Below, piece after piece: positions 18,861-28,103 of a stretch of DNA of 64,000 nucleotides (position 1 is the first letter of the stretch; each line of letters starts with the position of its first letter). Where the stretch lies: the NCBI RefSeq assembly GCF_018417635.1, contig NZ_CP071007.1, forward strand, positions 5,456,501-5,520,500, in the 5' to 3' direction. Source of the stretch: Pseudomonas sp. SORT22 (lineage in GTDB: Bacteria > Pseudomonadota > Gammaproteobacteria > Pseudomonadales > Pseudomonadaceae). The position numbers and the translations under genes were made by a program. Under the pieces are notes generated by a model. It saw only the letters and a program-made list of their open reading frames with translations. It was not told the origin of the DNA and did not search any database.

Positions 18861-20042
18861 GTGCGTTCCACCGAAGTGATCATCATCGGCGCTGGCGCCG
18901 CCGGCCTGATGTGCGCCCTGAGCGCCGCCAAACGCGGCCGTCAGGTGCTGCTGCTCGACCACGCCAACAAACCGGGCAAGAAGATCCTCATGTCCGGTGG
19001 TGGCCGCTGCAACTTCACCAACATGTACACCGAGCCGAGCAATTTCCTCTCGCACAACCCGCACTTCTGCAAATCGGCCCTGGCCCGCTACACCCAGTGG
19101 GACTTCATCGAGATGGTCGGCAAGCACGGCGTGCCCTACCACGAGAAAAAGCTCGGCCAGCTGTTCTGCGATAACAAGTCCAGCGACATCCTCGGCATGC
19201 TTCTGGACGAGTGCGACAACGCTGGCGCCGAGCTGCGCATGGACACCCGCATCGAGCAGATCGAAAAACTCGACAGCGGCTACCTGCTGGAAACCAGCGC
19301 CGGCCAGTTCCAGTGCCAGTCGCTGGTCATCGCCACCGGCGGCCTGTCGATCCCGACCCTGGGCGCCACCGGCTTCGGCTACCAGGTCGCCCGCCAGTTC
19401 GGTCACACCCTGCTGCCGACCCGTGCCGGCCTGGTGCCGTTCACCATCACCGAACCGCAGCTCAAGGCGATCTGCACTGAACTGTCGGGCACCTCGGTGG
19501 ATTGCGTGGCCAGCTGCAACGCCAGCAGCTTCCGGGAAAACCTGCTGTTTACCCACCGCGGCCTGAGCGGCCCGGCGATCCTGCAGATTTCTTCGTTCTG
19601 GCAGGCCGGCGACACGGTTGAGATCAACCTGCTGCCCGAGCACGACGCCCTGAGCTGGCTGCAACAGCAGCAAGCCGAGCGCCCCAACAGCGAGCTCAAG
19701 ACCCTGCTCGGCGAAATCTTCACCAAGAAGATGGCCAACCTGCTGGCCGAGCACTGGTTCGTCTCCAAACCGATGAAGCAGTACACCCCGGCGGAACTGG
19801 CCCAGGTCAGCGACAAGCTCGGGGCCTGGCAGGTGGTGCCGGCCGGTACCGAGGGCTACCGCACCGCCGAGGTAACCCTGGGCGGCGTTGATACCCGCGA
19901 GGTTTCGTCGAAAACCATGGAGTCGCTGAAAAGCCCGGGGCTGTACTTTATCGGTGAAGTGCTCGACGTCAGTGGCCACCTGGGCGGCTTCAACTTCCAG
20001 TGGGCCTGGGCCTCGGCGTACGCGGCCGCGCAGTTCGTCTAA
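18861..20042 (+). CDS. yhiN: FAD-dependent oxidoreductase of the YhiN/HI0933 family
   Basis: 393 residues, closely matching E. coli YhiN. The dinucleotide-binding motif is at the N-terminus (IIIGAGAAGLMCALSAAKRG), followed by GKKILMSGGGRCNFTN, IATGGLSIPTLGATGFGY and the C-terminal FAD contact LDVSGHLGGFNFQWAWASA. Members bind FAD (HI0933-like flavoprotein); the physiological substrate is not established, so no specific reaction is claimed. The start is GTG at 18861 preceded by GAGGATTTTGCA. It lies between a REP pair and a hairpin that precedes yccS. Confidence 0.9.
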   Translation: MRSTEVIIIGAGAAGLMCALSAAKRGRQVLLLDHANKPGKKILMSGGGRCNFTNMYTEPSNFLSHNPHFCKSALARYTQWDFIEMVGKHGVPYHEKKLGQLFCDNKSSDILGMLLDECDNAGAELRMDTRIEQIEKLDSGYLLETSAGQFQCQSLVIATGGLSIPTLGATGFGYQVARQFGHTLLPTRAGLVPFTITEPQLKAICTELSGTSVDCVASCNASSFRENLLFTHRGLSGPAILQISSFWQAGDTVEINLLPEHDALSWLQQQQAERPNSELKTLLGEIFTKKMANLLAEHWFVSKPMKQYTPAELAQVSDKLGAWQVVPAGTEGYRTAEVTLGGVDTREVSSKTMESLKSPGLYFIGEVLDVSGHLGGFNFQWAWASAYAAAQFV

Positions 20043-20084
20043 CCTTCGCGGTAGAATCAGCGCATCAAGGAACAAATTTTGCTG

Positions 20085-20119
20085 GTCAGATGGCGGCGGT
20101 AACACCGCTGCCATCTGAC
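20085..20119. other. Strong hairpin in the yhiN-yccS gap
   Basis: Bases 20085-20100 (GTCAGATGGCGGCGGT) pair with 20104-20119 (ACCGCTGCCATCTGAC) through 16 positions with one G-U wobble and a three-base loop. It does not resemble the REP family and has only a weak T-run after it (CAATTT). It could be a terminator for yhiN or a leader structure for yccS, whose start is 41 bases downstream. Confidence 0.55.
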
Positions 20120-20160
20120 TGGCTCAATTTCGATCATCGCCCAAGGCCTGCCGACCCGAC

Positions 20161-22344
20161 ATGTCATCTTCCTCGTTCAGCCAATCGTTGCGCCGCCTCT
20201 GGGCCCTGGACAAGTTCAGCTACGCCATCCGCGTTCTCATCGCCCTGACCGGCAGCATGCTGCTGTGCTGGTACAAGGACGAGATGAGCCTGCTGATCCC
20301 GCTGTTTCTGGGGATTATCGCCAGCGCCCTGGCCGAGACCGACGACAGCTGGCAGGGGCGCCTGAATGCCCTGGCGGTGACCCTGGTGTGCTTCACGGTT
20401 GCCGCGCTGTCGGTGGAGCTGCTGTTCCCCTACCCGATCATCTTCGGCTGCGCCCTGGCCCTGGCCAGCTTTGCCCTGACCATGCTCGGTGCGCTCGGCG
20501 AGCGCTACGGCGCGATTGCCTCGGCGACGCTGATTTTGTCGGTGTACACCATGATCGGCGTCGACCAGCGCGGCGGCGAAGTCACTGACTTCTGGCACGA
20601 GCCGTTGCTGTTGGTGGCCGGCGCCGCCTGGTACGGCCTGCTTTCAGTGCTATGGCAGGCGCTGTTTTCCAACCAGCCGGTGCAGCAGAGCCTGGCCCGG
20701 CTGTTCCGCGAGCTGGGTCGCTACCTCAAGCTCAAGGCCACCCTGTTCGAGCCGATCCGCCAGCTGGATGTCGAAGCCCGGCGCCTGGAACTGGCGCAGC
20801 AGAACGGCCGGGTGGTGGCCGCACTGAATGCGGCCAAGGAGATCATCCTGCACCGGGTCGGCAATGGCCGGCCTGGCTCGAAGGTCAGCCGCTACCTGAA
20901 GCTGTACTTCCTGGCCCAGGACATCCATGAGCGTGCCAGTTCATCGCACTACCCCTACAACGCCCTGACCGAAGCCTTTTTCCACAGCGACGTGCTGTTC
21001 CGCTGCCAGCGCCTGCTGCGCCAGCAGGGCGTTGCGTGCCAGCAGTTGTCCGAATCCATCCAGCTGCGCCAGCCGTTCACCTACGACACCAGCTTCGCCC
21101 AGGCCCTGGAAGACCTGCACGCCTCGCTCGAACACCTGCGCATCCAGAGCAACCCGGCCTGGCGTGGCCTGCTGCGTTCGCTGCGGGCGCTGGCGGCAAA
21201 CCTGGCGACCCTCGACCGCCTGCTCAGCGATGCCAGCAACCCCGACAACCTTGCCGATGCCAGCGACAGCAGCCTGCTCGACCGCTCGCCGCGCAATTTC
21301 AAGGACGTCTGGAGCCGCCTGCGCCAGCAACTGACGCCGACCTCGTTGCTGTTTCGCCACGCCCTGCGCCTGCCTCTGGCGCTGTCGATCGGCTATGGCA
21401 TGGTGCACCTGATTCACCCGACCCAGGGCTACTGGATCATCCTCACCACCCTGTTCGTCTGCCAGCCCAACTACGGCGCCACGCGGCGCAAGCTGGTGCA
21501 ACGGATCATCGGTACGGGCATCGGCCTGACCGTCGGCTGGGCGTTGTTCGACCTGTTCCCCAGCCCGATCATCCAGTCACTGTTCGCCGTGGCCGCCGGG
21601 GTGGTGTTCTTCGTCAACCGCACCACCCGCTACACCCTGGCAACCGCAGCGATCACCCTGATGGTGCTGTTCTGCTTCAACCAGATCGGCGATGGCTACG
21701 GGCTGTTCCTGCCGCGCCTGTTCGATACCCTGGTGGGCAGCCTGATCGCCATCCTCGCCGTATTCCTGTTCCTCCCGGACTGGCAGGGCCGGCGCCTGAA
21801 CAAGGTGCTGGCCAACACCTTGAGCTGCAACAGCACCTACCTGCGCCAGATCATGCAGCAGTACGCCCAGGGCAAGAGCGACGACCTCGCCTACCGCCTG
21901 GCCCGGCGCAACGCCCACAACGCCGACGCGGCGTTGTCGACCACCCTGGCCAACATGCTCATGGAGCCGGGGCATTTTCGTAAGGAGGCCGACGTCGGTT
22001 TCCGTTTTTTGGTGCTGTCGCACACCCTGCTCAGTTATCTGTCGGGCCTCGGCGCGCACCGCGACACGGCCCTGGATGCCGAGGTTCGCCAGCAGTTGAT
22101 CGATGGCGCCGGGGCCAGCCTGGCCAGCAGCCTGGATGAAATCGCCGAAGGCCTGGCCAGCAAGTTGCCGGTAGCGATCCACAGTGATGCCGAAGAGGCC
22201 CTGGCCAATGAGCTTGAGCAGATGCCCGAAGAGCTCGACGAAAACCAGCGCCTGGTGCAAACCCAGCTGGCGCTGATCTGCCGGCAACTGGCGCCACTGC
22301 GCACCCTCGCCGCACACCTGATCAAGGACAGCGCGCCGGCCTGA
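20161..22344 (+). CDS. yccS: YccS-type inner-membrane protein (FUSC family)
   Basis: 727 residues. Two blocks of membrane segments (about 20-175 and 395-520) flank and precede large cytoplasmic regions, the duplicated arrangement of the fusaric-acid-resistance-like (FUSC) family. Distinctive stretches are HPTQGYWIILTTLFVCQPNYGATRRKL (here in two parts: QGYWIILTTLFVCQPNYGA, then TRRKLVQRIIGT) and ALGERYGAIASATLILSVYT. YccS proteins are putative transporters; the substrate is unknown. ATG at 20161. The convergent solute-binding gene ends one base downstream (22345), so there is no room for a separate terminator. Confidence 0.88.
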   Translation: MSSSSFSQSLRRLWALDKFSYAIRVLIALTGSMLLCWYKDEMSLLIPLFLGIIASALAETDDSWQGRLNALAVTLVCFTVAALSVELLFPYPIIFGCALALASFALTMLGALGERYGAIASATLILSVYTMIGVDQRGGEVTDFWHEPLLLVAGAAWYGLLSVLWQALFSNQPVQQSLARLFRELGRYLKLKATLFEPIRQLDVEARRLELAQQNGRVVAALNAAKEIILHRVGNGRPGSKVSRYLKLYFLAQDIHERASSSHYPYNALTEAFFHSDVLFRCQRLLRQQGVACQQLSESIQLRQPFTYDTSFAQALEDLHASLEHLRIQSNPAWRGLLRSLRALAANLATLDRLLSDASNPDNLADASDSSLLDRSPRNFKDVWSRLRQQLTPTSLLFRHALRLPLALSIGYGMVHLIHPTQGYWIILTTLFVCQPNYGATRRKLVQRIIGTGIGLTVGWALFDLFPSPIIQSLFAVAAGVVFFVNRTTRYTLATAAITLMVLFCFNQIGDGYGLFLPRLFDTLVGSLIAILAVFLFLPDWQGRRLNKVLANTLSCNSTYLRQIMQQYAQGKSDDLAYRLARRNAHNADAALSTTLANMLMEPGHFRKEADVGFRFLVLSHTLLSYLSGLGAHRDTALDAEVRQQLIDGAGASLASSLDEIAEGLASKLPVAIHSDAEEALANELEQMPEELDENQRLVQTQLALICRQLAPLRTLAAHLIKDSAPA

Positions 22345-23085
22345 TTACAGGCCGTGCTGCTTGAGCAGCCGGGCATAACTGCCATCGGCTTTCATCTGGG
22401 CAATGGCGCGGTCGAAACCGGCGACGATCTGCTGGTGCTCGGGATTCTTCAGGCTGACGAGGATATGCAGGCTGTTCTCGCTGACCGGCTTGTCGAAGAA
22501 CTCCACCGCCTCACGCACCTCTTTCGGTTCGCGCTTGAGGTAATAACCGGCAACGAACTCATCCTCCAGCGCCAGGCGTACACGCCCGGCGGCGAGCATG
22601 CCGACAGCAACGGAAAAACTGCGCACCGGAACCTTCTGCAATTGGGCGTCACTGTCGAACTCGGGCGAGTAGGCGTAATCGCGTACCACGGCGACAGGGA
22701 ACGGATGGAGGTCGCTCAAGGCATTGAAGCGCAGCGCATCGCCTTTGCGCTTGAGCAGCCGAATACGGTTGGTCAGGTAGCTGGCGGAGAACTGGCCAAT
22801 TTGTGTACGCGAGTCGTTGTACCAGGCGTTGACCAGCACATCGTAGCGGCCTTCCCCCACCCCCAGCAGCGCCCGGGCCCAGGGCACCTGCTCGTACTGG
22901 CTGGTATAGCCGGCACGGGTCAGGGCGGTGGTGACGATGGCTGTGGCCAGGCCGCCGTTGGCCATGCTGGCATCGGTGAACGGTGGCCAGCTGTCGGCCA
23001 CCAGCCGCAGCCGGGTGGCCTGCGCCGATGTGCTCAGCAGTAGCAGTATTCCCATTGAAGCCAAGACTCGAAGCAATGGCCGCAT
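22345..23085 (-). CDS. Periplasmic amino-acid-type solute-binding protein (SBP family 3)
   Basis: 246 residues. A signal peptide is clear (MRPLLRVLASMGILLLLSTSAQA, cleaved near residue 23), followed by the typical type-2 periplasmic fold: LRLVADSWPPFTD, GRYDVLVNAWYNDSRTQIGQFS and LHILVSLKNPEHQQIVAGFDRAI. It should bind a small polar ligand such as an amino acid. There are no permease or ATPase genes beside it, so it is an orphan receptor or shares a transporter. The ATG at 23085 follows AAGGA; the longer frame to 23130 lacks a ribosome site. It is convergent with yccS. Bases 23086-23317 hold no gene and include the divergent promoters toward elaA. Confidence 0.85.
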   Translation of the reverse strand: MRPLLRVLASMGILLLLSTSAQATRLRLVADSWPPFTDASMANGGLATAIVTTALTRAGYTSQYEQVPWARALLGVGEGRYDVLVNAWYNDSRTQIGQFSASYLTNRIRLLKRKGDALRFNALSDLHPFPVAVVRDYAYSPEFDSDAQLQKVPVRSFSVAVGMLAAGRVRLALEDEFVAGYYLKREPKEVREAVEFFDKPVSENSLHILVSLKNPEHQQIVAGFDRAIAQMKADGSYARLLKQHGL

Positions 23086-23317
23086 GCTCAAATCCTTTAG
23101 CGAACCCCTGGTTCGCGCCGTTGATTTCAACTGCTTGAGAATGTTCAGTGCCTATCAGCCATCGCAGGTTACACAAAGAAGAAGTAATCGGGCAGAGGCA
23201 AATGATATCAAATGGCCTCTATTCCGGTCGACTTCGAGCCTGTATTGACCTGGCGCAATTAGACCCTCGCCGCGCAGTCTGCCATGATCAGGGCTATCAA
23301 CCGCTTGAGAGACGCCC

Positions 23318-23770
23318 ATGGCCATCGACTGGATCTGCAAACACCACAGTGACATTGGCAAGGAACAACTCTATGCCATTCTGCGACTGCGTACCGAAGT
23401 GTTCGTGGTCGAACAGAAATGTGCCTACCAGGAAGTCGATGGCCAGGACCTGGAAGGCGACACCTGCCACCTGATGGCCTGGGAAGGTGACCAGTTGCTG
23501 GCGTACCTGCGTTTGCTCGATCCACAGTCCCAGGGCGGTGACGTGGTCATAGGCCGGGTGCTGATCGCCCCCGAGGCACGTGGTCGTGGACTCGGCCATG
23601 AACTGATGGAGCATGGGCTCAAGTACGCAGAGCATTACTGGCCTGAAGTGCCGGTATACCTGTCAGCCCAGGCGCACTTGCAGGGCTACTATGCACGCCA
23701 TGGTTTCAAGGTGGCGGGAGAGGAGTATCTGGAAGACGATATCCCACACATTGGTATGCGGCGGGACTAG
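23318..23770 (+). CDS. elaA: GNAT acetyltransferase ElaA
   Basis: 150 residues, matching E. coli ElaA throughout: LYAILRLRTEVFVVEQKCAYQEVDGQDL, then the acetyl-CoA loop VVIGRVLIAPEARGRGLGHELM, then VYLSAQAHLQGYYARHGF and the end DDIPHIGMRRD. The RGRGLGHE motif is the pyrophosphate-binding loop of GNAT enzymes. The acceptor is unknown. ATG 23318 with GAGA(GACGCCC) upstream. A degenerate REP pair follows the gene. Confidence 0.93.
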   Translation: MAIDWICKHHSDIGKEQLYAILRLRTEVFVVEQKCAYQEVDGQDLEGDTCHLMAWEGDQLLAYLRLLDPQSQGGDVVIGRVLIAPEARGRGLGHELMEHGLKYAEHYWPEVPVYLSAQAHLQGYYARHGFKVAGEEYLEDDIPHIGMRRD

Positions 23771-23772
23771 CA

Positions 23773-23844
23773 GCATCGCCGGTCAAGTCGGGTCGCCGCA
23801 CCGCCGCTCCCACAATTATGTAAGAGCGGGATTGACCCGCGATG
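23773..23844. repeat. Degenerate REP pair after elaA
   Basis: CATCGCCGGTCAAGTCGGGT at the left and AGAGCGGGATTGACCCGCGATG at the right are inverted but imperfect REP copies that meet over CTCCCACAATTATGTAAGAG. They lie between the convergent elaA and winged-helix genes. Confidence 0.6.
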
Positions 23845-23850
23845 GGGCCT

Positions 23851-24147
23851 TCAGGGATAGCCCAGCACTTCACGAATACCGCGCAAATGCTGGGTGATCC
23901 ACTGCTTGTCGATCGCCCCCCAGTCGCGAATCCGGTAGTGCCCGGCATGATTGCGCGCCCCTGCCTGCTGCTCGAACTCACAGACGATGTCCAGGTCGGC
24001 CAGGGCGGCAATGGTGTCCTGGGCGGTGCGCCGCGGCATGCCGGTGGCTTCCATCAAGGCCGGGACGGTGCTGGCAGTCTGGCTGTCGATCAGCCAGGCG
24101 ACATACAGCCGGCGGTAGAAACTGCTCTTGGTCTTGCTCACTTCCAT
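23851..24147 (-). CDS. Small winged-helix DNA-binding protein
   Basis: 98 residues. A helix-turn-helix is visible in TVPALMEATGMPRRTAQDTIAALADLDIV (about 28-56), followed by a beta-wing (CEFEQQAGARNHAGHYRI). No ligand-binding domain is present, so it would be a simple DNA- or possibly RNA-binding regulator. The ATG at 24147 is chosen because GAGGA is seven bases upstream; a TTG two codons earlier is too close to that site. It is 17 bases after the metallopeptidase gene and probably co-transcribed with it. The target is unknown. Confidence 0.8.
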   Translation of the reverse strand: MEVSKTKSSFYRRLYVAWLIDSQTASTVPALMEATGMPRRTAQDTIAALADLDIVCEFEQQAGARNHAGHYRIRDWGAIDKQWITQHLRGIREVLGYP

Positions 24148-24164
24148 TGGCAAATCCTCAGGGC

Positions 24165-24665
24165 CTACAGGCTGGCGGGCAGCTCGCGGTAGGTCAGGTA
24201 AACGCGCAGGTCGAATTCCAGTTGATGGTAGCCCGGCTGCATATATTCACAGAGCTGGTAGAACGCCTTGTTGTGATCGGACTCTTTCAGGTGCGCCAGT
24301 TCGTGCACCACGATCATCTTCAGAAACTGCGGCGCCGCCTCCTTGAACAACGAAGCGATGCGGATTTCCTTCTTGGCCTTGAGCTTGCCGCCCTGCACCC
24401 GCGACACCGCCGTGTGCAGGCCGAGCGCGCGGTGGGTGAGGTCAAGGCGGTTGTCGAACAGCACCTTGTCGAGGTTCGGCGCGTTGCGCAGGTGCTCCTG
24501 CTTGAGCGCCTGGGCATAGCTGTACAGCGCCTTGTCGCTTTGTACCGCGTGCCGGTCCGGGTAGCGCTGCTGCAAGTAGTCGCCCAGGCGATTGCTGGCA
24601 ATCAACTGGCGAACCTGGTCTTGCAGGGCGGGTGGATAGGCTTGCAGGTACTTGAGCACGGTCAT
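24165..24665 (-). CDS. YgjP-like (DUF45/M48-type) metallopeptidase domain protein
   Basis: 166 residues. The zinc motif HELAHLKESDHNKAFY gives HExxH plus a third His in the usual DUF45/WLM order, within VVHELAHLKESDH. The C-terminus is LEFDLRVYLTYRELP. No signal peptide is seen, so it is probably cytoplasmic. Family members have predicted peptidase activity; an exact substrate is not established. The ATG at 24665 gives MTVLKYLQAYP; an alternative start upstream at 24704 adds 13 residues without a better ribosome site. It precedes the winged-helix gene by 17 bases, forming a probable two-gene unit. Confidence 0.82.
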   Translation of the reverse strand: MTVLKYLQAYPPALQDQVRQLIASNRLGDYLQQRYPDRHAVQSDKALYSYAQALKQEHLRNAPNLDKVLFDNRLDLTHRALGLHTAVSRVQGGKLKAKKEIRIASLFKEAAPQFLKMIVVHELAHLKESDHNKAFYQLCEYMQPGYHQLEFDLRVYLTYRELPASL

Positions 24666-24704
24666 GGGCAAAACGGCTGACGGTAAAGGCGCCAGTGTAC
24701 CCAA

Positions 24705-26825
24705 CTACAGCTGCTGCCAGGCAAAAAAGCCCGGAAACGCCCCGGCATCACTGGCCGTCATCGGTCGCGCCACCAAAAAGCCCTGCACATATTCGCAGCC
24801 GTTGGCCTGCAGCCAGTGCGCCTGCTCGAGGGTTTCGACACCTTCGGCGATCACGCTGATTGCATACTGGCGACACAGGTCGATGACGCAACGCACCAGC
24901 GCCGCGTCCGCTTGCGAGCCGGGCAAGCGTGCGACCAGGTGGCGGTCGAGTTTAAGCGTGTCGATTGGCAGGTCGCGCAGCAGCCGCAGCGAACAATCGC
25001 CCGCACCAAAATCGTCGAGGGCGATGCGCACGCCCAGCTCGCGCAACTTGTGCAACTGTTTCAAAGCCACGTCGTTATTGACCATCAACGACGTCTCGGC
25101 CACCTCGACCTCCAGCTGCGCCGGATCAAGGCCCTGGATGGCGATCACCCGGCCCAGTTCCTCGGCCAGGTTGGGCATGGCGAACTGCACGCGGCTGAGG
25201 CTAATGCCCAGCACCAGTGTCGGCTCGAAGCATTCCTGCCAGTCACGCCGCTGCGCCGCGCCCTGGGCGTATATCCAGCTGGCCAGGCGCGAAATCAGCC
25301 GCGCCTCTTCCAGCAAGGGCAGGAACAACCCCGGCGGCACGTCGCCGACACTGGGGTGCTGCCAACGCAGCAGCGCCTCGAAGCCGCGTAGACGGCCGTC
25401 GGCAAATGCCACCTGCGGCTGGTAGACCAGGCTGAAATCCTTGTGCTCGATGGCGCTGCGCACCGAGTCTTCGAGCATCAGCCGCGAGCGCGCCCGGCCA
25501 TTGAGGTCCTGGTCGTAGTAGCGATACTGCTGGCGCCCGGCCTGCTTGGCCGCATACATCGCAGCGTCGGCCGCGCGCAGCAGGCCGTCGAGGTTGGCGC
25601 CGCAATCGGGGTAGGTGGCAATGCCGATGCTCACGCCGAGGGTCACTTCCATGCCCTCTATCTGCTGGCAGATCGACATGCGCTCGATCACCCCCTCGGC
25701 GAAACGCGCCGCCTGCTCGGGGTATTCCAGGGCATCGAACAAGGCGGTGAACTCATCGCCGCCCATGCGCGCCAGGATCGCATTGGCGCCCAGGCAATCC
25801 TTGAGCTGCTCGGCGACCCAATGCAGCACCCGGTCGCCGGCCTCATGGCCGAGAAAATCATTGATACGTTTGAAACCGTCCAGGTCCAGGTACATCAGCG
25901 CCTGGGTCTTGTCGCTGCGCTCATTACGCACCAGGGCGCTTTCAGCGGCCTGGTAGAAGCCACGGCGGTTGAGCAGCCCGGTCAAGGGGTCGGTAACCGC
26001 CTGAAACTCCAGTTGCTGATGCAGGTGGCGCACCACCGACATGTCCAGCACCGTCACCACCATGGCGCGCTGGCCGTCGGTCAATGGCGAGCACGACAGC
26101 GCTACCGGCACCGGCTGGCCGCCGGCGGTACGCAGCAGGGCATCGTGGATACGGAAGATCTGCCGCTCCAGGTAGGCCTGGTAGAACGCCGATTCGGCCC
26201 ACAAGGTCATCCCCGGCGACTGCACGAAATCCAGCAGGTTGGCGCCTTGCAGCAGCTCGACCGGGGCTTGGAGCAATTGCGAAATGGCCGGGTTGGCAAA
26301 GCTGATCTCACCCTTTTCGCCCACCACCAGGATGCCTTCGGCGGCATTGTTGAGCACCGAGGCGTTGAACGCCCGCGCCGCTTCCAGGTCGCGGCTCAAG
26401 CGCTGCAGCGAGCGCCGGTTGCGCTGCTGCTCGAGCAGCGCCTGAACCTTGGGCTTGAGGATCTGCGGATCGAAGGGTTTGAACAGGTAATCCACCGCAC
26501 CACTGGCATAGCCCTTGAGCACAGCGGCCTGGGACTGTTCGTTGGCGGTGAGGAAGATGATCGGCGTCAACCGCGTACGCTGGCTACCGCGCATCAGGCG
26601 GGCAACCTCGAAACCGTCCATGCCCGGCATCTGCACGTCGAGCAGCACCAGGTCCACTTCATGTTCGAGCAGCGCGCTCAGGGCTTCCGTCCCCGAGCTC
26701 GCGGTGAGTACTTGCCAGTCCTGGCGGGCCAGCAAGGCCCGCATGCTGATCAGGTTTTCCGGATAATCGTCAACGACCAGCAGTACTGAGCCGCTATCGT
26801 GTGACTGAGGTTGCGCGCAATCCAT
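24705..26825 (-). CDS. Response regulator with PAS, GGDEF and EAL domains (cyclic-di-GMP turnover)
   Basis: 706 residues. Domains: receiver (1-135, phospho-acceptor Asp63 in LVLLDVQMPGMDG and Lys in FKPFD), a PAS-like segment (about 140-265), GGDEF (about 270-435, with intact RMGGDEFTALF) and EAL (about 445-700). The EAL motif (FEALLRW), VAET, DDFGAG, LKLD, AEGVET and QGF are kept. The metal-binding Asn of the usual VNxSxxQ motif is replaced: ISLSRVQ, with Ser542 at that site, and DDFGTGYSS reads DDFGAGDCS. So cyclase activity looks intact, while phosphodiesterase activity may be weak. No cognate kinase gene is adjacent. It is the first gene of a run toward the metallopeptidase, 39 bases away. 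Confidence 0.9.
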   Translation of the reverse strand: MDCAQPQSHDSGSVLLVVDDYPENLISMRALLARQDWQVLTASSGTEALSALLEHEVDLVLLDVQMPGMDGFEVARLMRGSQRTRLTPIIFLTANEQSQAAVLKGYASGAVDYLFKPFDPQILKPKVQALLEQQRNRRSLQRLSRDLEAARAFNASVLNNAAEGILVVGEKGEISFANPAISQLLQAPVELLQGANLLDFVQSPGMTLWAESAFYQAYLERQIFRIHDALLRTAGGQPVPVALSCSPLTDGQRAMVVTVLDMSVVRHLHQQLEFQAVTDPLTGLLNRRGFYQAAESALVRNERSDKTQALMYLDLDGFKRINDFLGHEAGDRVLHWVAEQLKDCLGANAILARMGGDEFTALFDALEYPEQAARFAEGVIERMSICQQIEGMEVTLGVSIGIATYPDCGANLDGLLRAADAAMYAAKQAGRQQYRYYDQDLNGRARSRLMLEDSVRSAIEHKDFSLVYQPQVAFADGRLRGFEALLRWQHPSVGDVPPGLFLPLLEEARLISRLASWIYAQGAAQRRDWQECFEPTLVLGISLSRVQFAMPNLAEELGRVIAIQGLDPAQLEVEVAETSLMVNNDVALKQLHKLRELGVRIALDDFGAGDCSLRLLRDLPIDTLKLDRHLVARLPGSQADAALVRCVIDLCRQYAISVIAEGVETLEQAHWLQANGCEYVQGFLVARPMTASDAGAFPGFFAWQQL

Positions 26826-27000
26826 GCTGCTTCTCTTAAGGCACCAATGCCGGGCTTCGGCTGAAATCTGTGCGTAACTCTAGACCCGGCTGCCATAAAT
26901 CTGAAGTCAGCACATTGCCATCATGGTCGGAATGGCCTGTTAGCCGACTAACGGTCTGTCCGGCCGGGCCATGCGCATTGCCTTCCTGGCGCGCAGGCAC

Positions 27001-27028
27001 AAAAAAGCCCGCATCGCTGCGGGCTTTT
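27001..27028. terminator. Intrinsic terminator of fba
   Basis: Stem GCCCGCA (27007-27013) and TGCGGGC (27018-27024), loop TCGC. Read on the minus strand it ends with six U residues (27001-27006), directly after the fba stop. On the plus strand it is followed by four T residues, so it may act both ways. The rest of 26826-27000 holds no gene. Confidence 0.9.
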
Positions 27029-27038
27029 CTGTTCAGAC

Positions 27039-28103
27039 TTAGTTGACCTTGGCGGCCAGCTCACCTTTGGCGTAGCGCTGGAACATCGCTTCGAGGGAGA
27101 TCGGCTTGATCTTCGAGGCGTTACCAGCAGTGCCGAAGGCTTCGTAACGGGCGATGCAGACGTCGCGCATGGCCTTGACGGTTTCGCCGAAGAACTTGCG
27201 TGGGTCGAATTCGCTCGGGTTGGTGGCCATCAGGCGACGCATGGCACCGGTGGACGCCAGGCGCAGGTCGGTGTCGATGTTGACCTTGCGCACGCCGTAC
27301 TTGATGCCTTCGACGATTTCTTCAACCGGCACGCCGTAGGTTTCCTTGATGTCGCCGCCGTACTGGTTGATGATCGCCAGCCACTCTTGCGGTACCGAGG
27401 ACGAACCGTGCATCACCAGGTGGGTGTTGGGGATGCGCTTGTGGATTTCCTTGATGCGGTCGATCGCCAGCACGTCGCCAGTAGGCGGCTTGGTGAACTT
27501 GTAAGCACCGTGGCTGGTACCGATGGCGATGGCCAGGGCATCGACCTGAGTGCGCTTGACGAAGTCGGCAGCTTCTTCCGGATCGGTCAGCATCTGGCTG
27601 TGATCCAGTACGCCTTCGGCGCCGATACCGTCTTCTTCACCGGCCATGCCGGTTTCCAGCGAACCCAGGCAGCCCAGCTCGCCTTCAACCGAAACGCCGC
27701 AGGCGTGAGCCATGGCAACGGTTTGCTGGGTAACACGGACGTTGTAGTCGTAGTCAGTCGGGGTCTTGCCGTCTTCGCCCAGCGAGCCGTCCATCATCAC
27801 CGAGCTGAAGCCCAGCTGGATCGAGCGCTGGCAGACGTCAGGGCTGGTGCCGTGGTCCTGGTGCATGCACACCGGGATGTGCGGGAATTCTTCGATCGCA
27901 GCCAGGATCAGGTGGCGCAGGAACGGCGCGCCGGCGTATTTGCGGGCACCGGCCGAGGCCTGGACAATCACCGGGGAGTCGGTCTTGTCGGCGGCTTCCA
28001 TGATGGCGCGCATCTGCTCGAGGTTGTTGACGTTGAAAGCTGGAACGCCGTAGCCGAATTCAGCGGCGTGGTCCAGCATCTGGCGCATGCTAATGAGTGC
28101 CAT
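27039..28103 (-). CDS. fba: Class II fructose-bisphosphate aldolase
   Basis: 354 residues, the length of the Pseudomonas class II (zinc) aldolase, which splits or forms fructose 1,6-bisphosphate. Zinc ligand motif [14 protein letters not shown], the loop [19 protein letters not shown], and the substrate motifs [11 protein letters not shown] and [12 protein letters not shown] are all present. The start [12 protein letters not shown] at ATG 28103 has GGAGAGAGA upstream. It ends the cluster tkt-epd-pgk-(two lipoproteins)-fba, and in Pseudomonas, which lacks phosphofructokinase, it serves gluconeogenesis and the pentose cycle. A terminator follows. The 95-bp gap to the lipoprotein gene has a small hairpin (28178-28192, GGGCC/GGCCC). 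Confidence 0.97.
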   Translation of the reverse strand: MALISMRQMLDHAAEFGYGVPAFNVNNLEQMRAIMEAADKTDSPVIVQASAGARKYAGAPFLRHLILAAIEEFPHIPVCMHQDHGTSPDVCQRSIQLGFSSVMMDGSLGEDGKTPTDYDYNVRVTQQTVAMAHACGVSVEGELGCLGSLETGMAGEEDGIGAEGVLDHSQMLTDPEEAADFVKRTQVDALAIAIGTSHGAYKFTKPPTGDVLAIDRIKEIHKRIPNTHLVMHGSSSVPQEWLAIINQYGGDIKETYGVPVEEIVEGIKYGVRKVNIDTDLRLASTGAMRRLMATNPSEFDPRKFFGETVKAMRDVCIARYEAFGTAGNASKIKPISLEAMFQRYAKGELAAKVN

